Positions 1 through 7,304 of a DNA stretch of 49,071 nucleotides are shown here, piece by piece; positions within the stretch are counted from its first letter, which is position 1; each line of letters starts with the position of its first letter. A program made the position numbers and the translations under genes. Source of the stretch: Mycobacteriaceae bacterium (GTDB taxonomy: Bacteria; Pseudomonadota; Gammaproteobacteria; Burkholderiales; Burkholderiaceae_D). The notes under the pieces are model-generated. The model was given only the letters and a program-made list of their open reading frames with translations, was not told the DNA's origin and ran no database searches. The DNA is taken from the NCBI GenBank assembly GCA_903970145.1, contig CAJCHO010000068.1, forward strand, positions 1 to 49,071, in the 5' to 3' direction.

Positions 1-1
1 T

Positions 2-55
2 GCTGACGACTACGACGCGCTCTTGCCCTGGAACATCAAGCTGCCGAGTCTATAA
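2..55 (+). pseudogene. Possible 3' tail of an IS66-type transposase
   Basis: The second reading frame enters from outside the window and reads DDYDALLPWNIKLPSL before a TAA at 53-55. A C-terminal LLPWN-like motif is a feature I associate with IS66-family TnpC transposases. If so, an IS end lies close to base 55-115, which would explain why the following Rhs gene has no 5' part. Only 17 residues are visible, so this is a weak call from one motif. It could also be the end of an unrelated gene. Confidence 0.35.
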
Positions 56-114
56 CCGCAGCTTCAGCCGTCGACTTCCAATCTCCCCTGCAGCACAATC
101 TGATAACGGCGCCA

Positions 115-1161
115 ATGGCGTGTTTATTTGATCGCTTACGACTGAATCAATATCAGCTCGGGAATACAACCGGTACAGTGACGCCAAATGGCTTAACTCG
201 CGCCGTGACCTACGATCCGGCGTCCCGAATTACCGCATTCGTTCACACTGACACAAATGGGAGCACGACGAGTCCGGTGGCAGTGGCTGCGAACCAATCG
301 TTCGGCTATGACAATATCAACAGACTCACGGGATTTACGCCGGCCACGGCCAGCCAGGACCAAAGCTATACCTATGACCTCAACGGAAACCGTACCGGTA
401 TCACGATCGGTACGACCACCTATACCGATACTATTGCTTCAACGAGCAACCAACTGACCGGCACTAACGGACCGGCGCCCAACCGGACCAACCTGTACGA
501 CGCCGACGGAAACCTGACTTCGGATGGCACGTATTCCTATGGATATAGCGCGCGTGGTCGGATGGCGACCAGCGTCAGTGGATCTAATACTGTCAGCTAC
601 CTCTATAACGGGCTCGGTCAACGCACTTACAAGGCCGGCCCCGCCACGTTGGTCTTGGGCGGGGCCAATCACTACGTGTACGACGAAGCCGGACACCTCC
701 TCGGTGAGTATGACAATCATGCCCAGTTGATTCAGGAGACGGTGTACTTGGGTGATACCCCGGTTGGTGTTATGACACCCAACGGGCCGGTCGTCGTTGT
801 AGACAATACGGATACATCCTCCACCATCGTTGTCGGCACTTGGACAGCCTCAAGCGCGGTCGCCGGATTCCTGGGTATTGGTTTGCGTGGCGGATTAGCA
901 ACCTACTCCTACGTCAACAGTCAACCACTCACGCGGTCTGACTCGAAGGGATTGCTTCCGGATCATTGTGGGTTAGTGTTCCAACTTTTCCTGAACCTCG
1001 AGCCCTGGCCAATTCCAGTATTCCAATCCGCTCTTTGCGTCTACTATTGTGGTCCAGATCGATGCCCAGAGGATCCCGACTATTTTTACTCCTTCGAAAA
1101 CATCCAACCTATCGGACAGCCCTTGTGTCCGTCCACTATCCCCAATCCATTCGCCAGTTGA
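115..1161 (+). pseudogene. Rhs/YD-repeat protein, 5'-truncated, with shortened core end and short tip
   Basis: Rhs proteins form a YD-repeat cocoon that encloses a variable C-terminal toxin tip. The 348 residues carry YD-type repeats such as VTYDPASRITAF, FGYDNINRLTGF and YTYDLNGNRTGI over about residues 15-210. The late-core stretch GEYDNHAQLIQETVYLGDTPVGV and a region ending LRGGLATYSYVNSQPL follow. The segment expected between these (DHLxTPR to the YDxxxGRYxxxDPIGL cleavage motif) is missing, so the protein runs from VVVVDNTD to GIGLRGGL through about 25 unrelated residues. The DPxGL end is degenerate (SDSKGL). The last 69 residues are a cysteine-rich tip with five Cys. The same frame is open back to base 7 without a clear start or RBS, so the real N-terminus has been lost. 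Probably a non-functional remnant; expression as an orphan tip cannot be excluded. Confidence 0.75.
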
Positions 1162-1163
1162 GG

Positions 1164-1574
1164 ATGAAGCTTACTTTAAGTGAGGCAGCCGCCGAGGTCG
1201 TTCGAGCTGCGGTCCAGCAGGCTTCCGTTGAGGATCCTGTTGTAATTTTGGGCGCACAAAGTGTCCCTCGGATCGTGGATCCGGAACTGGCTCGTGCACT
1301 CATTAAGAAGGCCGATGGTGCTACGATTCGCGCGCTCGCGATCAAAGACGCCGCAAGCAGGCCCGAGCATCGCCTTCATCTTACGATTGGCATTCGATCT
1401 CTCCGCGACTGTGAACCCAACTCGATTCTTAGAGTGGGAGACCTTTCATTCTATTTTCCACCAGCAGCTATCGCCTCGCAGTTAGACTGGAATCTTCTCT
1501 TGGAAGAAAGTCTGGTGTTGAAGGATAGTGAAGGGAGAATTGTTCTGCCTCCAGTGCAGGGGCGTCGGGCTTGA
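1164..1574 (+). CDS. Unknown small protein directly behind the Rhs tip; immunity-like by position
   Basis: This 136-residue ORF begins with ATG two bases after the Rhs stop. A GAGG immediately before the ATG gives only a weak RBS, suggesting coupling to translation of the Rhs gene. I do not recognise the family. The protein is a soluble mixed alpha/beta sequence with no signal peptide or membrane segment. It starts MKLTLSEAAAEVVRAAV and ends near LVLKDSEGRIVLPP. The N-terminal pattern (LT..AAE.V) is faintly like HesB/IscA-fold proteins, but only one cysteine (DCEPN) is present, so an Fe-S carrier is unlikely. In Rhs loci the gene right after the tip normally encodes the cognate immunity protein, and that is the basis of the suggested role. 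The reading frame also extends upstream in overlap with the Rhs gene, but ATG 1164 is the natural start. Confidence 0.6.
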   Translation: MKLTLSEAAAEVVRAAVQQASVEDPVVILGAQSVPRIVDPELARALIKKADGATIRALAIKDAASRPEHRLHLTIGIRSLRDCEPNSILRVGDLSFYFPPAAIASQLDWNLLLEESLVLKDSEGRIVLPPVQGRRA

Positions 1575-1971
1575 CGTTTACGGAGGTACTCTGCGGTGCT
1601 CCGGATTGAGTAGACAGAGGTGGCCGGGAAAAACGGGATTAGCGGTTAAGTGAAGTTCCTGCTTGTTCACACAGACTGCCCTCCGAACTCATGCCCGCGC
1701 AGTTCCCTTCGCGACCGAACTACGAAGCGGTGGTCGGGAACTCTCGTGGGCCGAGGAACCGTCCCTCGCACGCCAAAACCTTTGATGCAGCCCAGATATG
1801 GGGATCGATCTTGGCTCCAATTCCAGCCCCGCCCCGGCAAGCCAGTTGCTCGCCCGGCCGCCCCCACTTTCTGTCACTAGCTGGGGGGAGCACGTCGACG
1901 TCATTTCTGCGTGATCCTCTTACCCGCCACCTTTGGGTCATCCTCAATCTGTACGTGCCTTCATCCAGCGC
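1575..1971. other. Non-coding or decayed stretch between two remnant loci
   Basis: About 400 bases carry short overlapping frames on both strands, none with recognisable protein similarity, a convincing RBS, or composition typical of a gene. A GC-rich block near 1800-1890 has several short G/C runs. I see no transposase, tRNA or repeat in it. It probably represents decayed accessory DNA between the Rhs locus and the reverse-strand pseudogene. Confidence 0.5.
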
Positions 1972-2498
1972 CTATGCCGAGATTCGCGCAAACACCGCAC
2001 CGGTCTCCAGATCGGGGGTGCCCAGTCGACCGTAGTATCTGGAGAATCGCAACACGAGTTCCTGTCTAAACGGAGCATCGAGGCGACAAATGAGGTGCAT
2101 CCCTTCGAGATCAGTATGACTCACTCGCTTGACCATCTGCATATCGATCAGCAAATCCGGCAGGAAGAAGGTCCCAGGAAGGAAATACCATCTTTCCGCG
2201 GCGCGGTTTTGTATCAACCTTTCCAGTGTCTTGAAGCTCGATTTGCCCCCTTGTGGCTCGGGGGCTTGGCCAGGTAGCCATCTATGCTCTCGCCACTTCC
2301 GGAACTCCTCGAATGACTCAAGCGGTGTCGCGCAAATCAGGAGTACAGACTCGGCCTTGCTCTGCGCAAAATCACATTCCGGGGTGACGACGAGCCAATG
2401 CTCCGTGTCTCCCTCCTGGTGAAATATTCCTCAAGGATTTTTCGTTGCAGAGGCCGATTGAGATAGGACTTCTGCTCGCCTGATTCAAAGTCGCTCAT
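1972..2498 (-). pseudogene. Frameshifted unknown protein with VVTPECDFAQ motif
   Basis: From ATG 2498 the reverse strand reads MSDFESGEQKSYLNRPLQ and on to KILEE. A one-base shift near 2420-2435 is then needed to continue as HWLVVTPECDFAQSKAESV and on through LPGTFFLPDLLIDMQ to a stop at 1972. The two halves join into one plausible product of about 175 residues, while each frame alone is closed by stops. The VVTPxCD(L/F)AQ pattern occurs in uncharacterised proteins of bacterial accessory regions; I cannot assign a function. The ATG follows the stop of an upstream reverse fragment by 7 bases, so this was the second gene of an operon. A sequencing error could mimic the frameshift, but decay fits the surrounding context. 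Confidence 0.55.
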
Positions 2499-2505
2499 CT
2501 TGGAT

Positions 2506-2601
2506 TCACCTCAACTTCAATCGTTCGGCACCGAGCAAATCATGCTGTTCGTCGTAGACGCCCTTCGTCAGCCCAACTTTTTCGTTCAATTTCTCGAAGA
2601 C
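2506..2601 (-). pseudogene. C-terminal fragment of an unknown gene cut off near the IS21 end
   Basis: Thirty-one residues remain in an open reverse frame (VFEKLNEKVGLTKGVYDEQ, then HDLLGAERLKLR) before a TGA at 2506-2508. Going upstream the frame meets stops at 2602-2604 and again before the IS end at 2645, so the 5' part is gone. The spacing to the next gene (7 bases) shows the two were translated as an operon. Too little is left to name the family. Confidence 0.45.
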
Positions 2602-2644
2602 TCAAGCGGATCATAAGCCCTTGAGTCGGCGCTTCCCATCCGGT

Positions 2645-2670
2645 TGTTGATTCATTCTGAAAACTGGGCC
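2645..2670. repeat. Left terminal inverted repeat of the IS21 element
   Basis: The repeat begins TGTTGATTCAT and continues TCTGAAAACTGGGCC. The first 11 bases are identical to the reverse complement of the right end, and 10 of the remaining 15 also match. A further repeat copy containing TTCACGTC and ACTGGGCCAC lies at about 2686-2705. Confidence 0.85.
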
Positions 2671-2750
2671 AATTAGGACGCGATTCACGTCGAAAACTGG
2701 GCCACGTTATTCACATATCCTGCTGAATTTTTTAGCAAGGATGTGCGGGA

Positions 2751-4273
2751 GTGATCAACGTGGGAACATTGAGCAAACTACGCCGCCTGGTGGTCCGGGA
2801 GGGCATGAGCGTGCGCGCTGCGGCGCGCCAACTGGGGATCTCGCGAACGACAGCCACGAAGTGGCTGGGCGAGAGCGAGATGAGACAACCGCGCTACCCG
2901 AAGCGTGCCGCGGTGGCGAGCGTGCTGGACCCGTACAAGGAGCAACTGGCCTCGTGGCTGAAGGCTGATAGCCAGCGAAGTAAGCGTGAGCGCCGAGGCG
3001 TCAAGGAATTGCTGGACGCGATCCGGGCGCTGGGATACCGGGGCAGCCACAACCCGGTATACGAGTTCTGCAAGCGTTGGCGCGAGGAGCAGGCGGCGGC
3101 GCCGAGGAACGCGGGCTTCGTGCCGTTGAGCTTTGAGCTGGGCGAGGCGTTCCAGTTCGACTGGAGCTGCGAGTACGTGTTCGTTGGAGGATTACGACGA
3201 CGGCTCGAGGTGGCGCACATGAAACTGGCGGCGAGCCGTGCCTTCCTGCTGGTGGCGTACTTCAGCCAGGCGCACGAGATGCTGTTCGACGCACACGCGC
3301 GAGGGTTTGCGGTGTTGGGCGGGGTGACGCGGCGCGGCATCTACGACAACATGAAGACCGCGGTCGACCGGGTTGGTGCCGGCAAGCAGAGGAGCGTGAA
3401 CGCGCGGTTTGAAGCGATGACAGGCCATTACCTGTTTGAAGCCGAGTTCTGCAACCGAGCGGCGGGCTGGGAGAAAGGCATCGTCGAGAAGAACGTTCAG
3501 GACCGTCGACGCAGCATCTGGCGCGAAGCCGGTGAACGGCGCTGGGCAAGCCTTGAGGAACTCAACGAGTGGCTGACGGCGGCATGCCGCAACGCGTGGC
3601 CGGAGATGAGCCACCCGGAATGGCCGGAATTGACGGTGGCCGATGTCTTGCAGGATGAGCAGGCGCGTCTGATGCCGTGTCCGAAGCCGTTTGACGGCTA
3701 TGTCGAGCAGCCGGTGCGGGTCTCGGCGACGGCGCTGATCCACTACCAGAGAAACCGTTACAGCGTCCCCTGCGAGTGGGTCAACGAGGTGGTCAGTCTG
3801 CGCGCGTATCCGGATCGCCTGGTGACCGATGACAGCCGGACGGGGAGATGGTGACTCTGGCGCGCAGCTTCGAGCGTTACCAGACGATCTACGACTGGCG
3901 GCACTACGTCAGCCTGATCGAGCGCAAGCCTGGGGCGCTGCGAAACGGGGCGCCCTTCAAGACGATGCCCGAATCGCTGCGCGAGTTGCAGCGCCAGCTC
4001 TTGATGCATCCGGGTGGAGACCGTGTCATGGCGCAGGTGCTGTCGACGGTCATGTTGCATGGCCTGGATGACGTTCTGAGGGCGATCGATCTCGCCCTGG
4101 CAGCGGGGCGCGTCAGTGGCGAACACGTGTTGAACGTGCTCGCCAGGCTGAAGGAGCCGCGACAGCGGCCAGCAGCGGTAGAGACTGATCTCGTCCTCAC
4201 CGAGCCGCCTGAGGCCAATGTGGGCCGCTACGACAGCCTGCGCAACCAGCAGGAGGCCGGCCATGTCGAATGA
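2751..4273 (+). pseudogene. istA: IS21 transposase IstA, frameshifted
   Basis: IstA is the DDE transposase of IS21 elements. The first part (GTG 2751 to TGA 3854, 367 residues) has an N-terminal helix-turn-helix (AARQLGISRTTATKWL) and a DDE core: Asp in FDWSCEY, Asp in YDNMKTAV, and Glu in EKNVQDRR. It breaks off at DDSRTGRW. The expected continuation EMVTLARSFERYQTIYDW is in another frame from about 3842 and runs to 4273. Joined, they give roughly 505 residues, normal for IstA. A one-base loss or gain in the run GGACGGGGAGATGG explains the break. The 3' end overlaps the istB start by 11 bases. Programmed frameshifting is possible but not the usual IS21 mechanism at this position. Confidence 0.9.
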
Positions 4274-5084
4274 CATCGTAGCGGCCTTCAAGGACCTGAG
4301 TTTGCACGGCATGGCCAGTGCGTGGCCGGAACTGCTGGGTACGGCGCGCCTGAAGTCGCTCGACCATGAGAGCGTGGCCCATCAACTGCTCAAAGCGGAG
4401 AGCGCCTATCGGGACGTACGCTCGATGGCCTACCAGATGCGTGCAGCGCGCTTCCCGTCACACCGTGATCTGGCCGGCTTCGAATTCGATCAGGCCAAGG
4501 TCGACCAAGCACTGGTTCGCGAACTCCACGAGATGAAGTTCCTGAACTCGGCGCACAACGTGGTACTCGTCGGCGGACCGGGCACCGGCAAGACGCACCT
4601 TGCAACCAGCCTGGGCGTCGAGGCGATACGCGCTCACAGCAAGCGCGTGCGCTTCTTCTCTACCGTCGAGTTGGTCAACCTGCTCGAACTCGAGAAGGCA
4701 AATAACAAAGCCGGCCAACTCGCGAATCGGCTGATGTACGCCGATCTCGTGATCCTCGATGAGATGGGCTATCTACCCTTCACTCAGTCCGGCGGCGCGC
4801 TCCTCTTCCACCTGCTCTCAAAGCTCTACGAGCGAACCAGCATCGTGATCACGACGAACCTGAGCTTCTCGGAATGGGCCAGCGTGTTCGGCGACGCTAA
4901 GATGACGACTGCGCTACTCGATCGTCTCACGCATCACTGCCACATCGTCGAAACCGGCAACGAGAGCTGGCGCTTCCGCCACTCCAGCACTCAGGCCAAA
5001 TCCGCCGTCAAGGCATCTCGATCAAAACCCAAGAAAGGAGAAGAAAACACAGGGCAGAACGTAGACTTATCCACAATCGACTAG
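4263..5084 (+). CDS. istB: IS21 helper ATPase IstB
   Basis: IstB is the AAA+ ATPase that delivers target DNA to IstA during IS21 transposition. The 273-residue product has Walker [10 protein letters not shown] near residue 102, Walker [11 protein letters not shown] near residue 157, and a sensor-like [10 protein letters not shown]. The start at ATG 4263 overlaps the istA end, giving translational coupling. Longer frames upstream do not match the family start. The C-terminal tail is lysine/serine-rich ([11 protein letters not shown]). The gene looks intact although its partner istA is not. Confidence 0.93.
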   Translation: MSNDIVAAFKDLSLHGMASAWPELLGTARLKSLDHESVAHQLLKAESAYRDVRSMAYQMRAARFPSHRDLAGFEFDQAKVDQALVRELHEMKFLNSAHNVVLVGGPGTGKTHLATSLGVEAIRAHSKRVRFFSTVELVNLLELEKANNKAGQLANRLMYADLVILDEMGYLPFTQSGGALLFHLLSKLYERTSIVITTNLSFSEWASVFGDAKMTTALLDRLTHHCHIVETGNESWRFRHSSTQAKSAVKASRSKPKKGEENTGQNVDLSTID

Positions 5085-5130
5085 CAGAATACGACCTTAA
5101 ACCAGTGGCCCAATATTGGACGTGAACACT

Positions 5131-5156
5131 GGCTCAGTTTGCGCGATGAATCAACA
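5131..5156. repeat. Right terminal inverted repeat of the IS21 element
   Basis: Read on the reverse strand this end is TGTTGATTCAT followed by CGCGCAAACTGAGCC, the partner of the left repeat. An inner copy with TTCACGTCCAATATTGGGCCAC (reverse strand) lies at about 5105-5127. The outer flank begins GCGAGGGTAC and does not repeat the left flank. Confidence 0.85.
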
Positions 5157-5202
5157 GCGAGGGTACATTTGCGAGGCCAAACTTGTATCGCAGTTCTCCC
5201 AT
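5157..5202 (-). pseudogene. 5' fragment of an unknown gene cut by the IS21 element
   Basis: On the reverse strand an ATG at 5202, 20 bases after the stop of the preceding Cys/His-motif gene, opens a frame reading MGELRYKFGLANVPS that runs into the IS terminus at 5156. It was probably the second gene of a pair with the upstream predicted peptidase, for which an immunity or accessory role would be the natural guess. No continuation is recognisable on the left side of the IS, so its remainder seems deleted. Confidence 0.4.
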
Positions 5203-5222
5203 ATCCAATAGGGCCCAATCAA

Positions 5223-5747
5223 TCATCGGATGATCCTCCTACTCTGCGCCAAGCTCTCATCAAAATCCCCATGAATTACACGCTTGTATTTCACGCCTTC
5301 GCTGTAGCGCGATTTCTCAACCGGGTGAACTACCTCGTTTAGGTGTCCCCACTTGCTACAAACCCACACCCTTGGTGGGAATCCGCGCTCGACGTGTGTC
5401 ACTATGCCGGAATGGATGGCCTCTTCCTCGCGACAATAAAGGACGACATCCCCGGGCTTAACGTCGTTCAGCAAGACGTCCTTGTAACTGTCATCGGCAA
5501 GAATCTTGTCGACCTCTCCGGGCTCGTAAATTGCCGTCCTGCGTGATGCGAATGTCATTCCATGGCAATTGTAGACTCGAGTTGGACCCGTTCTGATTAC
5601 CGCTTCCGGGAACTCCGACTTGATCCGCTCGGAAGAATTAAGATCCGCGTCGTCGTAATGCCCCGAAATCGGCCCATTCTTGATACATTGGCCCAGTCGG
5701 GTCTGAACGACAATGCCGCTTTGGTTGACTGGTCCGATAGTTGCCAT
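5223..5747 (-). CDS. Predicted NlpC/P60-like cysteine hydrolase or effector domain
   Basis: This 174-residue protein has a pattern suggestive of a papain-like NlpC/P60 or CHAP-type fold. There is a Cys at the head of a helix (YNCHGMTF, Cys61), then VKPGDVVLYC before a His (AIHSGIVTHVE, His112), and later WVCSKWGHLNE with further polar candidates. Such enzymes cleave peptidoglycan or other peptides and recur as effectors in polymorphic toxin loci. No signal peptide or membrane segment is visible. The start ATG 5747 has a GGAG-type RBS six to nine bases upstream. It lies between the tRNA-Thr and the IS21 element; a following gene on the same strand was truncated by the IS. Base composition is lower in GC than the housekeeping genes, consistent with transfer. 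The assignment rests on motifs only, and the exact family is not recognised. Confidence 0.55.
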   Translation of the reverse strand: MATIGPVNQSGIVVQTRLGQCIKNGPISGHYDDADLNSSERIKSEFPEAVIRTGPTRVYNCHGMTFASRRTAIYEPGEVDKILADDSYKDVLLNDVKPGDVVLYCREEEAIHSGIVTHVERGFPPRVWVCSKWGHLNEVVHPVEKSRYSEGVKYKRVIHGDFDESLAQSRRIIR

Positions 5748-5878
5748 GGGTCTCCGCGATCCTTCTGAGCTGCGGCTTTGGTGAAGCGGATTCGATGCTC
5801 CCAGACTTTTGGGATCGCGGCAATTGTCTCATTGGATGGCGGCCGCCTTCCGGCATCGACTCAGAATTGCCATAAACC

Positions 5879-5897
5879 GTGACCCCAGAGTGACCCC
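5879..5897. repeat. Tandem GTGACCCC motif pair beside the tRNA-Thr 3' end
   Basis: GTGACCCC occurs at 5879-5886 and again at 5890-5897, an 11-base period (one helical turn), about 50 bases beyond the tRNA 3' end. Repeated short motifs at one-turn spacing next to a tRNA 3' end resemble the arm-type binding sites of tyrosine integrases. No integrase gene is present nearby in the window, so this is only a suggestion. Confidence 0.3.
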
Positions 5898-5945
5898 GGA
5901 TCACCGGATGTTAGCGACTGCTTACGTGGAATACCTTACGAATAT

Positions 5946-6021
5946 TGGTGCCGGCTGCAGGACTCGAACCCGCCACCTGATGATTACAAATCAACTGCTC
6001 TACCTGATGAGCTAAGCCGGC
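5946..6021 (-). tRNA. tRNA-Thr (anticodon TGT)
   Basis: The reverse strand folds into a cloverleaf. A 7-bp acceptor stem GCCGGCT/AGCCGGC leads to an encoded ACCA end, a D arm GCTC/GAGC, an anticodon loop TTTGTAA with anticodon TGT, and a T arm GCGGG/CCTGC with TTCGAGT. The anticodon stem GTTGA/TCATC has one U-U mismatch at its second pair. It is 71 bases downstream of sspB on the same strand and may be part of that transcript. Its 3' end faces the accessory region, as for a tRNA used as an integration site. Confidence 0.93.
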
Positions 6022-6092
6022 ACGGGGGGCCATTCTAGCCGATTGGCGGGACCTCAAGCATCTTCGTCGCTGGCTGCCCGTCAAGCGACCCA

Positions 6093-6578
6093 CTACTTGA
6101 CGATAGTTAGCCTCGGGCGGCCTTTCGGTCCGTCATCTGGACCGCTCGGATCCACAGTATTCTTGAGATCGACCGAGGCCAGCGCCGGCTTGGCGGGACG
6201 CTCGCGGGGAGTTTCGTCCTGGATGAGCGGAACTGCGGGGGCGTCGCGCAGCGGCTCGTCGTCCTTGGCAACCTCGAAGACCATGCCGTGTCCGTTCTCG
6301 CGCGCGTACACGGCGCTGATATTCTTGACCGGAACGGAAATGGCTCGGGCGACGCCGCCAAAGCGCGCCTGGAAGTCGACAAATTCGTTGCCAAGAGTCA
6401 GCCGACTCGTCGCGAGAGGGCTGATATTGAGGACGATTTCCCCATTCTTGACGTACTCGCGGGGGACGACCGTCTGGCCGTCCACCCGAACCGCAAGATA
6501 GGGCGTGTAGCCCGCATCCGTGCACCATTCATAGATGGCTCGGATCAGGTAGGGTTTGGTAGAGATTTCGTCAGACAT
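6093..6578 (-). CDS. sspB: Stringent starvation protein B, ClpXP adaptor
   Basis: SspB binds ssrA-tagged peptides and hands them to ClpXP for degradation. The 161-residue product has the conserved N-terminal domain (KPYLIRAIYEWCTDAGYTPY, residues 8-27; then LNISPLATSRLTLGNEFVDF) over about residues 5-110. A flexible acidic/proline linker follows, and a short C-terminal tail GRPRLTIVK matches the ClpX-binding tail of the family. It is the last protein gene of the petABC-sspA-sspB cluster, 32 bases after sspA. The length is normal and no defects are seen. Confidence 0.96.
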   Translation of the reverse strand: MSDEISTKPYLIRAIYEWCTDAGYTPYLAVRVDGQTVVPREYVKNGEIVLNISPLATSRLTLGNEFVDFQARFGGVARAISVPVKNISAVYARENGHGMVFEVAKDDEPLRDAPAVPLIQDETPRERPAKPALASVDLKNTVDPSGPDDGPKGRPRLTIVK

Positions 6579-6610
6579 GGATCCGGCATGGAGGTCGCAA
6601 CACCTACAGT

Positions 6611-7222
6611 CTAGCGACGCATTACCTTTTCGGAAGGCGTCAATGCTTCAATATACGCCGGCCGCGAAAAAATGCGCTCGGCGTACTTCATGAGAGGCGC
6701 CGCATTCTTCGAAAGTTCGATGCCATAGTGGTCCAGACGCCACAGAAGTGGTGCGATCGCCACGTCAAGCATCGAAAATTCCTCGCCGAGCATGTATTTG
6801 TTTTTCAGGAAAATCGGTGCCAGCTGGGCCAGACGGTCGCGAATGGCCAGGCGCGCCTTCTCGTGACCCTTCTCGTGACCCTTGGCCGGTACGTTCTCGA
6901 GGGTACCGACATGCACAAAGAGTTCCTTCTCGAAATTGAACAGGAACAGCCGGGCGCGGGCGCGCATGACTGGATCGGCGGGCATCAGTTGGGGATGCGG
7001 GAAGCGCTCGTCGATGTACTCGTTGATGATGTTCGATTCGTACAGAATAAGGTCACGCTCGACGAGAATCGGCACCTGGCCATAGGGATTCATGACCGAG
7101 ATATCTTCGGGCTTGTTGAACAGATCGACGTCGCGAATCTCGAAGTCCATGCCCTTTTCGAAGAGCACCAGACGGCAGCGTTGACTGAATGGGCAGGTTG
7201 TGCCCGAGTAGAGAACCATCAT
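6611..7222 (-). CDS. sspA: Stringent starvation protein A (GST-like RNA polymerase-associated regulator)
   Basis: SspA is a glutathione-transferase-fold protein that binds RNA polymerase and alters promoter choice in stress and stationary phase. Residues 1-80 form the thioredoxin-like domain (LYSGTTCPFSQRCRLVLFEK; NPYGQVPILVERDLILYESN), and about residues 90-200 the helical domain. An exact 12-base tandem duplication (6857-6868 and 6869-6880) inserts an extra GHEK into the helical domain. Two start codons are adjacent (7222 and 7219). It follows petC by about 80 bases, the standard betaproteobacterial context, and is intact. Confidence 0.95.
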   Translation of the reverse strand: MMVLYSGTTCPFSQRCRLVLFEKGMDFEIRDVDLFNKPEDISVMNPYGQVPILVERDLILYESNIINEYIDERFPHPQLMPADPVMRARARLFLFNFEKELFVHVGTLENVPAKGHEKGHEKARLAIRDRLAQLAPIFLKNKYMLGEEFSMLDVAIAPLLWRLDHYGIELSKNAAPLMKYAERIFSRPAYIEALTPSEKVMRR

Positions 7223-7304
7223 TTTTTACACCCCGTAAAAGCAAGAGGGTGAGCAAGTGCTCACCCCTGCAGCATGCCCCGGACGCCACGCGCCCGAGGA
7301 TTCG

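Larger units (their letters stand above)
2645..5156 (+). mobile_element. IS21-family insertion sequence, complete ends, frameshifted istA
   Basis: The element is 2512 bp and has an istA/istB pair. It is bounded by imperfect 26-bp terminal inverted repeats that both begin TGTTGATTCAT and share AAACTGxGCC further in. Behind each terminus is a second repeat copy (TTCACGTC.AA...TGGGCCAC), the multiple-end-repeat layout known for IS21 elements. The flanks (CCGGT on the left, GCGAG on the right) show no target duplication, although IS21 elements usually make one of 4-8 bp. Both flanking reading frames are truncated genes. The element therefore probably sits at a deletion or rearrangement junction. 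With istA broken it is likely immobile unless the frameshift is bypassed. Confidence 0.9.

Noticed and set aside
1691..2035. A 114-codon forward frame in the gap after the Rhs partner gene
   Set aside because: The composition is proline/serine-rich without a family match or RBS, and its 3' end overlaps the end of the better-supported reverse-strand pseudogene.
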